Assembly: GCA_052143655.1 (NCBI GenBank)
Contig: JBKQSL010000033.1
Coordinates: 1-28,068, forward strand
Direction: 5' to 3'
From: CAVSUR01 sp052143655
GTDB taxonomy: Bacteria; Actinomycetota; Actinomycetes; Streptosporangiales; Streptosporangiaceae
Length of the DNA stretch: 28,068 nucleotides
Shown: in pieces, positions 7,732 through 14,329 of the stretch
Layout: every line of letters starts with the position of its first letter
Position numbering within the stretch: the stretch's first letter is position 1
Translations under genes and position numbers: made by a program
The notes under the pieces: generated by a model
What the model was told of the DNA's origin: nothing
Databases searched by the model: none
Seen by the model: the letters and a program-made list of their open reading frames with translations, nothing else

Positions 7732-8127
7732 TCAGTGCGCGTAATGACCGCGGTAGTACTCAAACACGAACCCTATCGCGGACAGCACCACGGCCAGGAA
7801 TCCGATGAGGAACAGCCACCAGCCGACGGCCACCCCGAATGCGGCCGTGGCGGCGGACAGGCCGACGAACAGCGGCCACCAGCTGTGCGGGCTGAAGAAG
7901 CCCAGCTCGCCGGTGCCCTGGTAGATCTCGCCTTGCTTGCTGTCCTCGGGCCGCGGCGGCAGCCGCCGTCCGGTGAAGGTGGCGTAGAAGCCGACCAGGA
8001 ACGCCAGGCCCACGGCCAGCGCGAGCGCGGTCGTGCCGGTCGGGTCGTGCGAGAGATTCCAGTAGACCAGGTCAGTCATAGCGAAGAACACCGCGCAGCC
8101 CAGGAACAGGTACCCCTCAACCTTCAT
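7732..8127 (-). CDS. ctaF: Cytochrome c oxidase subunit IV (actinobacterial CtaF)
   Basis: CtaF is a small accessory membrane subunit of the actinobacterial aa3 oxidase. The 131-residue length and four predicted spans match the family. These are at MKVEGYLFLGCAVFFAMTDL, ALALAVGLAFLVGFYATFTG, WWPLFVGLSAATAAFGVAVG and a final span ending FEYYRGHYAH. The extramembrane stretch RPEDSKQGEIYQGTGELGFFSPHSWWP is the usual landmark (only its order is cited here, as several short blocks: PEDSKQGEIY then GELGFFSPHSWWP). ATG 8127 has GAGGTGA just upstream. It is downstream of ctaC-ctaD on the same strand and ends at a strong bidirectional terminator. Confidence 0.95.
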   Translation of the reverse strand: MKVEGYLFLGCAVFFAMTDLVYWNLSHDPTGTTALALAVGLAFLVGFYATFTGRRLPPRPEDSKQGEIYQGTGELGFFSPHSWWPLFVGLSAATAAFGVAVGWWLFLIGFLAVVLSAIGFVFEYYRGHYAH

Positions 8128-8240
8128 GACTCACCTCTGCCGTGCTCGCGGCCGGCCTGGCCGGCCCAGTTGCCAGCCGGGCGGCGTGCCCGCTGCAGCG
8201 CCGCCGGGCCTTCCTGCTTGTCACTTGCCCGCTCCGACAT
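8124..8240 (-). CDS. Possible 38-residue small ORF between ctaD and ctaF
   Basis: In the 93-bp gap between ctaD and ctaF an ATG at 8240 opens a 38-codon frame beginning MSERASDKQEGPAALQR and ending GREHGRGES. It has a good Shine-Dalgarno (GAGGAG, about eight bases upstream). It overlaps the end of ctaD in another frame, and its TGA overlaps the ctaF ATG (ATGA), the same coupling used elsewhere in this locus. The peptide is hydrophilic, rich in Arg, Gly and Ala, and has no membrane span. Third-position G/C is high but does not discriminate at this length. It may be a real small subunit, a leader coupling ctaD to ctaF translation, or chance. Confidence 0.35.
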   Translation of the reverse strand: MSERASDKQEGPAALQRARRPAGNWAGQAGREHGRGES

Positions 8241-9918
8241 CCTGCCGCTCCTCGGCCGACCGTCCAGCCTTGATGTGCGGGTAGTGCAGGTCGAACGCGG
8301 GCCGCTCAGAGCGGATCCGCGGCATCGACGTGAAGTTGTGCCGCGGCGGCGGGCACGAGGTGGCCCACTCCAGCGAGTTCCCGAACCCCCACGGATCATC
8401 ACTGGTGACCCGCTCGCCGTACTTCCACGTCTTGTACACGTTGTAGATGAAGATGAACGTCGACGCCCCCAGGAACAGCGCCCCCACCGTGGAGATCTCG
8501 TTCAGCGTGGTGATGCTGCCGGGCAGGTCCGGGTAATTCGCGATCCGCCGCGGCATGCCCTCGACGCCCATCCAGTGCTGCACCAGGAACGTGGCGTTGA
8601 AGCCGATGAACACCGACCAGAAATGCCACTTGCCCAGCCGGTCATCCAGCTTCTTGCCGGTCCACTTCGGCCACCAGAAGTAGAACCCGCCGAACATGCA
8701 GAACACCACCGTGCCGAACAGCACGTAATGGAAGTGCGCCACCACGAAGTACGAGTCGCTGACCGCGAAGTCCAGCGGCGGCGACGCCAGGATGATCCCG
8801 GTCAGCCCGCCGAACAGGAACACCACGAGGAAGCCGACGATGAACAGCATCGGCGCCTCGAACGTCAGCTGGCCGCGCCAGATCGTGCCGACCCAGTTGA
8901 AGAACTTCACCCCGGTCGGCACCGCGATCAGGAACGTCATGAACGAGAAGAACGGCAGCAGCACCGCGCCCGTGGTGAACATGTGGTGCGCCCACACCGT
9001 CATCGACAGCCCGGCGATCGCGATGGTCGCGCCCACCAGGCCCTTGTAGCCGAACAGCGGCTTGCGGCTGAACACCGGGAGGATCTCGGTCGCCACCCCG
9101 AAGAATGGCAGCGCGAGAATATAGACCTCGGGATGGCCGAAGAACCAGAACAGGTGCTGCCAGAGAATCGCGCCGCCGCTGGAGGCGGTGAACACCTGGG
9201 CGCCGAGCTTGCGGTCAATCTCCAGCACCAGCAGCGAGGCGGCCAGCACCGGGAAGGCCAGCAGCACCAGGATCGAGGTCAGCAGGATGTTCCAGGTGAA
9301 GATCGGCATCCGGAACATCGTCATGCCCGGCGCCCGCATGCAGAAGATCGTGGTGACGAAGTTCACGCCGCCGAGGATCGTGCCCAGGCCGGACAGGGTC
9401 AGGCCGACGATCCACAGGTCCGCGCCGATGCCCGGCGAGTACAGCGAGCTGGTCAGCGGCGAGTAGGCATACCACCCGAACGCGGCGGCACCACCCGGCG
9501 TGAAGAACCCGAACATCACGATCAGGCTGCCGAACAGGAAGAAGTAGTAGCTGAGCAGGTTGAGCCGGGGGAAGGCGACGTCCGGCGCGCCGATCTGCAG
9601 CGGCATGATCTCGTTGGCGAACCCGACGAACAGCGGGGTCGCGAACATCAGCAGCATGAGCGTGCCGTGCATGGTGAACAGCTCGTTGTACACCTGGTCG
9701 GACACCACGTGGTTGTCGGGCCCGAACAGCTGAATCCGGATGATCATCGCCATCAGCCCTGCGATCAGGAAGAAGATGAACGACGTGATCAGGTACAGGT
9801 GCCCGATGACCTTGTGGTCCGTGGAGGACATCCAGTCCGCCAGGATCGAGCCCTTGCGGTACGGCCGGGCGAGCGGCTCGGCCTCCGGTGCGGCGACCGG
9901 CTGGTCGATCGTGGTCAC
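8221..9918 (-). CDS. ctaD: Cytochrome c oxidase subunit I
   Basis: CtaD is the catalytic haem-copper subunit that reduces oxygen to water and pumps protons. The 565-residue protein has twelve membrane spans and every expected ligand. H84 and H397 serve haem a, and H395 serves haem a3. H262 with the cross-linked Y266 (GHPEVY), and H311-H312, serve CuB. The start is GTG 9918, which overlaps the ctaC TGA (GTGA, 9915-9918) and follows GGGGGTG. An upstream extension to 10032 lies inside ctaC and is rejected. The protein ends in a hydrophilic tail (HNFTSMPRIRSERPAFDLHY). It is cotranscribed with ctaC and probably with ctaF. Confidence 0.97.
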   Translation of the reverse strand: MTTIDQPVAAPEAEPLARPYRKGSILADWMSSTDHKVIGHLYLITSFIFFLIAGLMAMIIRIQLFGPDNHVVSDQVYNELFTMHGTLMLLMFATPLFVGFANEIMPLQIGAPDVAFPRLNLLSYYFFLFGSLIVMFGFFTPGGAAAFGWYAYSPLTSSLYSPGIGADLWIVGLTLSGLGTILGGVNFVTTIFCMRAPGMTMFRMPIFTWNILLTSILVLLAFPVLAASLLVLEIDRKLGAQVFTASSGGAILWQHLFWFFGHPEVYILALPFFGVATEILPVFSRKPLFGYKGLVGATIAIAGLSMTVWAHHMFTTGAVLLPFFSFMTFLIAVPTGVKFFNWVGTIWRGQLTFEAPMLFIVGFLVVFLFGGLTGIILASPPLDFAVSDSYFVVAHFHYVLFGTVVFCMFGGFYFWWPKWTGKKLDDRLGKWHFWSVFIGFNATFLVQHWMGVEGMPRRIANYPDLPGSITTLNEISTVGALFLGASTFIFIYNVYKTWKYGERVTSDDPWGFGNSLEWATSCPPPRHNFTSMPRIRSERPAFDLHYPHIKAGRSAEERQDVGAGK

Positions 9919-10805
9919 TGGGCACCCCCGGTTGCGTTCTGATGAGCCTGCTGCGCGTGCACCCACGCCGTGAACTGGGCGGGCGTGACGATCTTGAGCT
10001 CGAAGAGCATGCGGCTGTGGTACAGCCCGCACAGCTCCGAGCAGTGACCGTAGAAGGTGCCCGTCTTCGTTGGCGTCACCTGGAAGTGGTTCGGGTGGCC
10101 GGGGATCAGGTCCCGCTTGAACTCAAACTCCGGTACCCAGAAGGAGTGGTCCACGTCTGCGGACACGAGGTTGAACCGGACGTTCTTGCCCGTCGGGATG
10201 ACCAGCAGCGGCAGGTGCTGCTCGTTGCTGGGCAGCGCCGGGTTCCACATGTTGCCCAGCTCGGTCACCATGCTCGGCGAGCCCTTGACCGGGTACTGCG
10301 GGTACTGGAATTCCCAGCTCCACTGGAAGCCGGTGACGTTAACGACAACCTGCGGATGCGGGGACAGCGCGTCGATCCGGTTCTCGTCCCGGGCGGTGAA
10401 GTAGAACAGGACGCCGACCATGATGAACGGCAGGACCGTGTACATGACCTCGATCGGGAGGTTATAGCGGACCTGGTCGGGCAGCTTGTCTGAGCGCTTG
10501 CGGTGGAAGATGACCGCGTAGACGATCAGGAACCAGACGATGATGCCGACGATCCAGGCAGCCAGCCAGGCGCCCTGCCACAGGTGCAGGGTCACCTGGC
10601 CCTGCTTGGTGACCGGCGGCAGCATTCCCATCCGGGTGAATGCATTGGACTGGCAGCCCGTCGCCAGCAGGGCCAGGCCTGCGAGCAGGATCGCGCGCGG
10701 CGCCCAGCGCCGGGCTCGGCGCGGGTCATTCCCGCGGCGCGGACACCGATCCCCCTGCGACGGGGACTCTTCCCCGCGGCGCGGGGCACTGCGGATGGGA
10801 CTCAC
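9915..10805 (-). CDS. ctaC: Cytochrome c oxidase subunit II, predicted lipoprotein
   Basis: CtaC carries the CuA centre that accepts electrons from QcrC. With GTG 10805 (GGGAAGG seven bases upstream) the protein has 296 residues. It has an Arg-rich start with two PRRG-type repeats, then a signal segment ending LLATGC with C51 as likely lipidated cysteine. Two membrane spans follow at about 78-100 and 117-136, then a cupredoxin domain. The CuA ligands are H220 (VDHSFW), C255, E257, C259, H263 and M266 in GHCSELCGLYHSRMLF. A longer frame to 11027 adds proline-rich sequence crossing palindromic operator-like sites and is rejected. It is the first gene of the ctaC-ctaD-ctaF unit and divergent from tusA. 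Confidence 0.95.
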   Translation of the reverse strand: MSPIRSAPRRGEESPSQGDRCPRRGNDPRRARRWAPRAILLAGLALLATGCQSNAFTRMGMLPPVTKQGQVTLHLWQGAWLAAWIVGIIVWFLIVYAVIFHRKRSDKLPDQVRYNLPIEVMYTVLPFIMVGVLFYFTARDENRIDALSPHPQVVVNVTGFQWSWEFQYPQYPVKGSPSMVTELGNMWNPALPSNEQHLPLLVIPTGKNVRFNLVSADVDHSFWVPEFEFKRDLIPGHPNHFQVTPTKTGTFYGHCSELCGLYHSRMLFELKIVTPAQFTAWVHAQQAHQNATGGAQ

Positions 10806-10860
10806 AGCTACGCCTTCCCAGCGGATCACGCCCGGCTCCACTGGCCGGTGGTTGCTCGTC

Positions 10861-10901
10861 CTACAGCCTGTAGTAGCCACGGTACTTCCTACAGCCTGTC
10901 G
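10861..10901 (-). promoter_or_regulatory. Twin palindromic operator-like sites upstream of ctaC
   Basis: CTACAGCCTGTAG at 10861-10873 is a perfect 6-1-6 palindrome. The same 13-mer with one change recurs at 10889-10901, 28 bases away, and the copies share 13 exact bases (TCCTACAGCCTGT at 10859-10871 and 10887-10899). They lie 56 to 96 bases before the ctaC start. On the minus strand a weak TTGTAC/TAGGAA promoter pair would be overlapped by one site. The TACTACA/TGTAG core recalls operators of BlaI/MecI/CopY-type repressors in general form. That family assignment is inference. The rest of the 284-bp gap 10806-11089 shows no gene. Confidence 0.6.
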
Positions 10902-11089
10902 TGGAAACAGTACAACGTCAGGCCCCGTCAGGTCCGGCGGCCCCCGGCACAGGCCGCTGACATGCCGCGGCGGCGGGAGCCGCGGGACCTGTACGCCGTT
11001 CGGGCTGGCATCGCCGGGCGGTTGCATGGCACTGTCAGAGCATCAGGAAAAATGTGTTGCCGGAGCAGATCCCGCCTGGAGGTAGCAGC

Positions 11090-11410
11090 GTGACCCCGTC
11101 GCAAGCCGGCCCGTCCGCCCGCCAGCCGTCCGGTGTGCCCGGGATGGCCGCAGCGCTGCCGCCGGGAGCTGCAGGCGGCCTGCCCTCGGCGCTCACCATC
11201 GACGCGCTCGGCAAGAAGTGCCCGATACCGATCATCATGCTGGCCGAGCGCATCCGCGAGGTGGGCATCGGCCAGATCGTCGAGGTGCTCGCTGACGACC
11301 CGGCAGCCAAGACCGACCTGCCCGCCTGGTGCCAGATCAAGTCGCACCGCTTCATCACGATGACCGAGCTGCCGGTCGGCTGGTCGTTCCTCGTAAAGCG
11401 CTGTTACTGA
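11090..11410 (+). CDS. tusA: TusA-family sulfur carrier protein
   Basis: TusA-like proteins carry persulfide sulfur on a conserved cysteine for tRNA thiolation, molybdenum cofactor or other sulfur transfer. The 106-residue protein has a 33-residue Pro/Ala-rich extension, then a beta strand (ALTIDALG) and the signature KKCPIPIIMLAERI with C44 and P46. A second cysteine lies in AWCQIKSH and a third at the C-terminus (KRCY). GTG 11090 is chosen for its GGAGG seven bases upstream; a longer start at 11054 has no such site. It is divergent from ctaC and convergent with the CtaG-like gene. No cysteine desulfurase is in the window, so the sulfur source is unknown. Confidence 0.85.
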   Translation: MTPSQAGPSARQPSGVPGMAAALPPGAAGGLPSALTIDALGKKCPIPIIMLAERIREVGIGQIVEVLADDPAAKTDLPAWCQIKSHRFITMTELPVGWSFLVKRCY

Positions 11411-11443
11411 CCGGCGCTGTTACTGACCGGCGCTCACTGACCG
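11398..11443. repeat. 16-bp tandem repeat (about 2.9 copies) across the tusA stop codon
   Basis: GCGCTGTTACTGACCG occurs exactly at 11398-11413 and 11414-11429. A shorter, changed copy (GCGCTCACTGACCG) follows at 11430-11443. The tusA TGA (11408-11410) is in the first copy. No strong terminator is visible in the short gap to the convergent CtaG-like gene, only a 5-bp stem at 11459-11473. Confidence 0.85.
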
Positions 11444-11467
11444 GCCCGCACCGGCCGACGCTGCCCG

Positions 11468-12553
11468 TCAGCGGCGCTGCGGCTCGTCGCGCTCGCGATC
11501 GGAATCCACCGGCCGGAACCGGTCCGCGAACCGCGGATCCGATTCCCACCAGGGCTGCTGCGTCACCGGGGGGGCGGCGGCCGCCGCCCGCTCTCCCGCC
11601 GCCCGCTCCCCTGCAGCCTGCTCCCCTGCAGCCATCCCGTCGGCCACCCGCCCTCCGGCGGACGCTGCCAGGGCTGCATCCCTGGCGTCCAGCTCGGCGT
11701 CGACCTGCGCGGCCTCGGCTTCGTCCTCGCGGATCAGCTGGATCAGCTGGGCCGCCAGGAACGGCAGGCCGACGATGTCCCCGAGGATCCACAGCACGCC
11801 GCCGCCGATGACCTGGTCGGTAGCCAGGCTCGGCCCCCACGGCCGGGCCAGCGCGTGGTAGTAGCCGCCGGCGATCAGGTTGGTATCCGCGATCACGGCG
11901 AGCCCGAGAATCGCGTCGCCGACCACCTCGGCCCCGGTGATCCACAGCGAGACCAGGTACGAGTACGCCTTCGGCACCGGGTCGACCCGCAGTAGCGTCC
12001 AGAAGAAGACCAGGCCCGGCAGCAGCAGGGTCAGGTAGGTGAGCTCGCGCACCGCGGTGGAATGGAATCCGGCCTCATACCAGCCGGTGAAATACATCAG
12101 GAACGGGGTGACGACCAGCACCATGGTGGTGATCGCGGGGAACGTGAGCACCCGGGCCGAACGGCTGCCGATCACTGCCTGCAGCCGGGCGCCGGGCCCA
12201 GGCAGCGCGCTGATCAGCAGCGTCAGCGGGCGGCCCATGGTCAGGAACAGCGGCACGACCAGCAGCAGGAGGATCGTCTGCACGGCCCTGGCGTAGAAGA
12301 GCACCGGCTGGTAGACGCCCACCCACGACATGGTCGCGATCACGCCGAAGCCGAGCCCCAGACCGCAGAACGCGATCGACCGGCCCGCCGGCCAGCGGCC
12401 GGACCGGCGCACTCGCCGCACCCCGGCCAGGTAGAGAACACCGAGCACGGCCAGGACCGCCAGCGCCCACGGGTCGAGCATCCACTGCGTGAACGCCTGC
12501 GAGATCGTCAGCTGCGGCGGCCCCTGATATCCGGATGCCAGCACGCCTGCCAT
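11468..12553 (-). CDS. CtaG-like cytochrome c oxidase assembly membrane protein, His-depleted
   Basis: This 361-residue protein has about seven membrane spans and the Caa3_CtaG fold pattern. The helix pair around MSWVGVYQPVLFYARAVQTI is followed by LLLLVVPLFLTMGRPLTLL, and near the end of the core by DQVIGGGVLWILGDIVGLP. Family members help supply copper to the oxidase. The usual HMxQHM-type histidines before the LLL stretch are absent here (ARAVQTI), so metal binding is doubtful. The cytoplasmic tail of about 80 residues contains three AAGE(Q/R) repeats. ATG 12553 is chosen; a GTG three codons upstream is also possible. It lies between tusA and adoK, near ctaC, which fits an oxidase link. 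Confidence 0.75.
   Translation of the reverse strand: MAGVLASGYQGPPQLTISQAFTQWMLDPWALAVLAVLGVLYLAGVRRVRRSGRWPAGRSIAFCGLGLGFGVIATMSWVGVYQPVLFYARAVQTILLLLVVPLFLTMGRPLTLLISALPGPGARLQAVIGSRSARVLTFPAITTMVLVVTPFLMYFTGWYEAGFHSTAVRELTYLTLLLPGLVFFWTLLRVDPVPKAYSYLVSLWITGAEVVGDAILGLAVIADTNLIAGGYYHALARPWGPSLATDQVIGGGVLWILGDIVGLPFLAAQLIQLIREDEAEAAQVDAELDARDAALAASAGGRVADGMAAGEQAAGERAAGERAAAAAPPVTQQPWWESDPRFADRFRPVDSDRERDEPQRR
11590..11634. repeat. 15-bp tandem repeat (3 copies) inside the CtaG-like tail
   Basis: Three units of 15 bases (11590-11604, 11605-11619, 11620-11634) have GCTCCCCTGCAGCC as the common core in the last two. They encode the repeated AAGE(Q/R) segment in frame. Confidence 0.8.
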
Positions 12554-12615
12554 GAACCTCACGCTACCCGCGCGGCCGCCGCAGCCTTGCCCGGCCCCCG
12601 GGCGACGGCCGTGCT

Positions 12616-12681
12616 CCGGCACCTCAGCAGTGGTGGCCCGGCACCTCAGCGGTAGTGGCCCGGCACCTCAGCGGTAGTGCC
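12616..12681. repeat. 22-bp tandem repeat (3 copies) ending across the adoK stop codon
   Basis: Units lie at 12616-12637, 12638-12659 and 12660-12681; the last two differ at one base and the first at two or three. The adoK TGA (minus, 12668-12670) is in the last unit, so each unit repeats the coding end for His-Tyr-Arg-stop. The third unit also forms a hairpin, GCCCGGCAC (12658-12666) with GTGCCGGGC (12677-12685), with the stop codon in the loop. It may act as the adoK terminator. Confidence 0.85.
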
Positions 12682-13633
12682 GGGCGATCTCCTGAGCCGG
12701 GCCGGCCCCGTAGGCCGTCTCGAAGCGGTCGGCGAATGGGCCGGGCTTGAGCGAGTACTCCTGCGGGCCGGTGGTCTCCAGCGCGTGCACGGCCATCATG
12801 TTGCCGAGCTGCGCGGCCCGCTCCAGGCTGAGGTCCCAGCCCAGCGCGGCCAGGAAGCCGGCCCGGAACGCGTCGCCCGCGCCGGTCGGCTCCACCGGCC
12901 GCACGTCCGGAACCGGCGGCACCATGATCGGCGGCTCGCCGGGCCGGTCGACCCGCGCCCCGGCCGAGCCGAGCGTGGTCACCCGGACGCCGACCTGCTC
13001 GATCAGCTCCTGCGCGCTCCAGCCGGTCTTGTGCTCGCTGAGCGTCGCCTCGTATTCGTTGCTGAACTGGTAGGCCGCGCCGTGCAGCAGGTCGCGCACC
13101 TGCTCGCCGTCGAGCCTGGCCAGCTGCCAGGAGATGTCAGCGGCAAACGGGATGCGATGCTCGCGGCACTGTGCGGCGAAGGCAAGCATGGCGTCCGGGT
13201 CGCCGGAGCTGATCACCACCAGGTCCACCTGGCCGGCCAGCCCGCTCAGGTCGATATCGATGTCCTCGCTCATCGCGCCGGGATAGAACGAGGCGATCTG
13301 GTTCATGGCGGCGTCGGTGGTGCCGACGAACCGGGCCGTATGGTGCAGCGCCGACCGGCGCACCCCGCTGCAGTCGACGCCGTGCCCCTCAAGCCAGCCG
13401 CGGTACTCGGCGAAGTCACTGCCCGCGGTGCCGACCAGCAGCGGCCGCAGGCCCAGGCAGCCCATGCCGAAGGCGATGTTGGCGGCCACCCCGCCGCGGC
13501 GGATCTCCAGCGTGTCGACCAGGAAGGACAGGGCGACCTTGTCCAGCTTGTCCGGCATCAGCTGATCGGTGAACTTGCCGGGAAACGTCATCAGGTGGTC
13601 GGTCGCGATCGAACCGGTCACGGCTATGCGCAC
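12668..13633 (-). CDS. adoK: Adenosine kinase (PfkB family, mycobacterial AdoK type)
   Basis: This cytoplasmic kinase phosphorylates adenosine to AMP for purine salvage. The protein of 321 residues closely resembles the mycobacterial adenosine kinase as I remember it. Shared features include the start RIAVTGSIATDHLM, the glycine motif RRGGVAANIAFGMGCLG, HHTARFVGTTDAAMNQIASF, YPGAMSE, and PTGAGDAFRAGF with catalytic base D254. This type belongs to the PfkB/ribokinase family and differs from mammalian adenosine kinases. GTG 13633 is chosen over GTG 13648 because GAGGA lies eight bases upstream and the protein then starts as in its relatives. The order adoK next to an erpA-like gene is conserved with mycobacteria. 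Its stop lies in a 22-bp tandem repeat. Confidence 0.9.
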   Translation of the reverse strand: MRIAVTGSIATDHLMTFPGKFTDQLMPDKLDKVALSFLVDTLEIRRGGVAANIAFGMGCLGLRPLLVGTAGSDFAEYRGWLEGHGVDCSGVRRSALHHTARFVGTTDAAMNQIASFYPGAMSEDIDIDLSGLAGQVDLVVISSGDPDAMLAFAAQCREHRIPFAADISWQLARLDGEQVRDLLHGAAYQFSNEYEATLSEHKTGWSAQELIEQVGVRVTTLGSAGARVDRPGEPPIMVPPVPDVRPVEPTGAGDAFRAGFLAALGWDLSLERAAQLGNMMAVHALETTGPQEYSLKPGPFADRFETAYGAGPAQEIARHYR

Positions 13634-13670
13634 GGGGGCTGTCCTCACGGGCGAAGGTCGGCGGGCAGAA

Positions 13671-13704
13671 TCCGGCAGCGCCGGCTGCAGCCGGCGCTGC
13701 CGGA
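13671..13704 (-). terminator. 34-bp perfect palindrome between erpA and adoK
   Basis: TCCGGCAGCGCCGGC (13671-13685), TGCA, and GCCGGCGCTGCCGGA (13690-13704) read identically on both strands over all 34 bases. It is downstream of the erpA-like stop (13773) and upstream of adoK. A terminator with a tight TGCA loop is most likely; a protein-binding site is possible. Confidence 0.7.
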
Positions 13705-13772
13705 TGAGCCCGGCGCGCGGGGGCAGTCCCCGGGGGAACCGCGCGCTCAGCGGCCCGCAGCGGCGGGATCGG

Positions 13773-14123
13773 TCAGTGGAAGGAGTCGCCGCAGGCGCAG
13801 GACCCGGTCGCGTTCGGGTTGTCGATCGTGAAGCCCTGCTTCTCGATCGTGTCCACGAAGTCGACCGTGGCCCCGCCCAGGTAGGGCGCGCTCATCTTGT
13901 CGGTCACGACCTGCACGGCGCCGAAGCTGGCAACGACGTCGCCGTCGATGTCCCGCTCATCGAAGTACAGCTGGTAGCGCAGGCCGGAGCAGCCGCCCGG
14001 CTGCACGGCGATCCGCAGCCGGAGGTCGTCGCGGCCCTCCTGCTCCAGCAGGTTGCTCACCTTGGCCGCAGCGGCCTCGGTGAGGATCACGCCCTGCGTG
14101 GTCGCCTGGTCCTGAACTGTCAT
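13773..14123 (-). CDS. erpA: A-type iron-sulfur carrier (HesB/IscA/ErpA family)
   Basis: This carrier delivers iron-sulfur clusters to target enzymes. The 116-residue protein has the three conserved cysteines C45 (QPGGCSGLRY), C109 and C111 (GSCACGDSFH). It also has DFVDTIEKQGFTIDNPNATG before the C-terminal pair. MTVQ at 14123 is chosen over an in-frame ATG at 14129 because relatives begin MTVQ and GGGAG is then at a suitable distance. It stands alone, with adoK beyond a 34-bp palindrome. An exact GGAAT-N18-GTT promoter pattern lies about 60 to 90 bases upstream, which suggests induction by thiol-oxidative stress. Clusters are needed nearby by the Rieske protein, though no specific link is shown. 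Confidence 0.93.
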   Translation of the reverse strand: MTVQDQATTQGVILTEAAAAKVSNLLEQEGRDDLRLRIAVQPGGCSGLRYQLYFDERDIDGDVVASFGAVQVVTDKMSAPYLGGATVDFVDTIEKQGFTIDNPNATGSCACGDSFH

Positions 14124-14184
14124 CAGCATTAGCTCCCGAGCTCAGCAGCCACGCCCGGTCGGCACGGCCATCACATGCACTGTC

Positions 14185-14210
14185 AACGATAAGCCCTGCC
14201 GTGTCATTCC
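14185..14210 (-). promoter_or_regulatory. SigR/SigH-type promoter upstream of erpA
   Basis: On the minus strand GGAAT (14210-14206) and GTT (14187-14185) are separated by exactly 18 bases. This is the consensus of the actinobacterial thiol-stress sigma factors SigR (Streptomyces) and SigH (mycobacteria). Transcription would begin near 14178, giving a leader of about 55 bases before ATG 14123. The overlapping TTGACA has no matching housekeeping -10. Confidence 0.6.
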
Positions 14211-14266
14211 GGCCGGCCCGCAGGGCCCGTGACGGCCGCAGACGGTCAGGCGGCGAGCCGGCCCGC

Positions 14267-14300
14267 TACAGGCCCTGCTCGCTTACAGGCCCTGCTCGCG
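14267..14300. repeat. 17-bp tandem repeat just downstream of pspAB
   Basis: TACAGGCCCTGCTCGCT (14267-14283) is followed directly by the same unit with its last base changed (14284-14300). A looser third copy (TTACAGGTCCCCGCTC, 14316-14331) runs into the pspAB stop at 14330-14332. On the minus strand the units repeat the GCCTGT-stop end of the gene. Confidence 0.8.
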
Positions 14301-14329
14301 CACGGGCGTTGCTCATTACAGGTCCCCGC

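Noticed and set aside
7702..9942. 746-codon plus-strand open frame opposite ctaF and ctaD
   Set aside because: It is the reverse image of ctaD/ctaF with Arg/Glu/His/Gln-rich low complexity, and it would begin inside a terminator stem.
10744..10800. Two GCGGCGCGG-type repeats near the ctaC start as an operator
   Set aside because: They lie within the coding region as repeated PRRG codons and are explained by the protein repeat.
12616..12681. CRISPR-like array
   Set aside because: The three 22-bp units are directly adjacent with no unique spacers, so this is a tandem repeat and not a CRISPR array.
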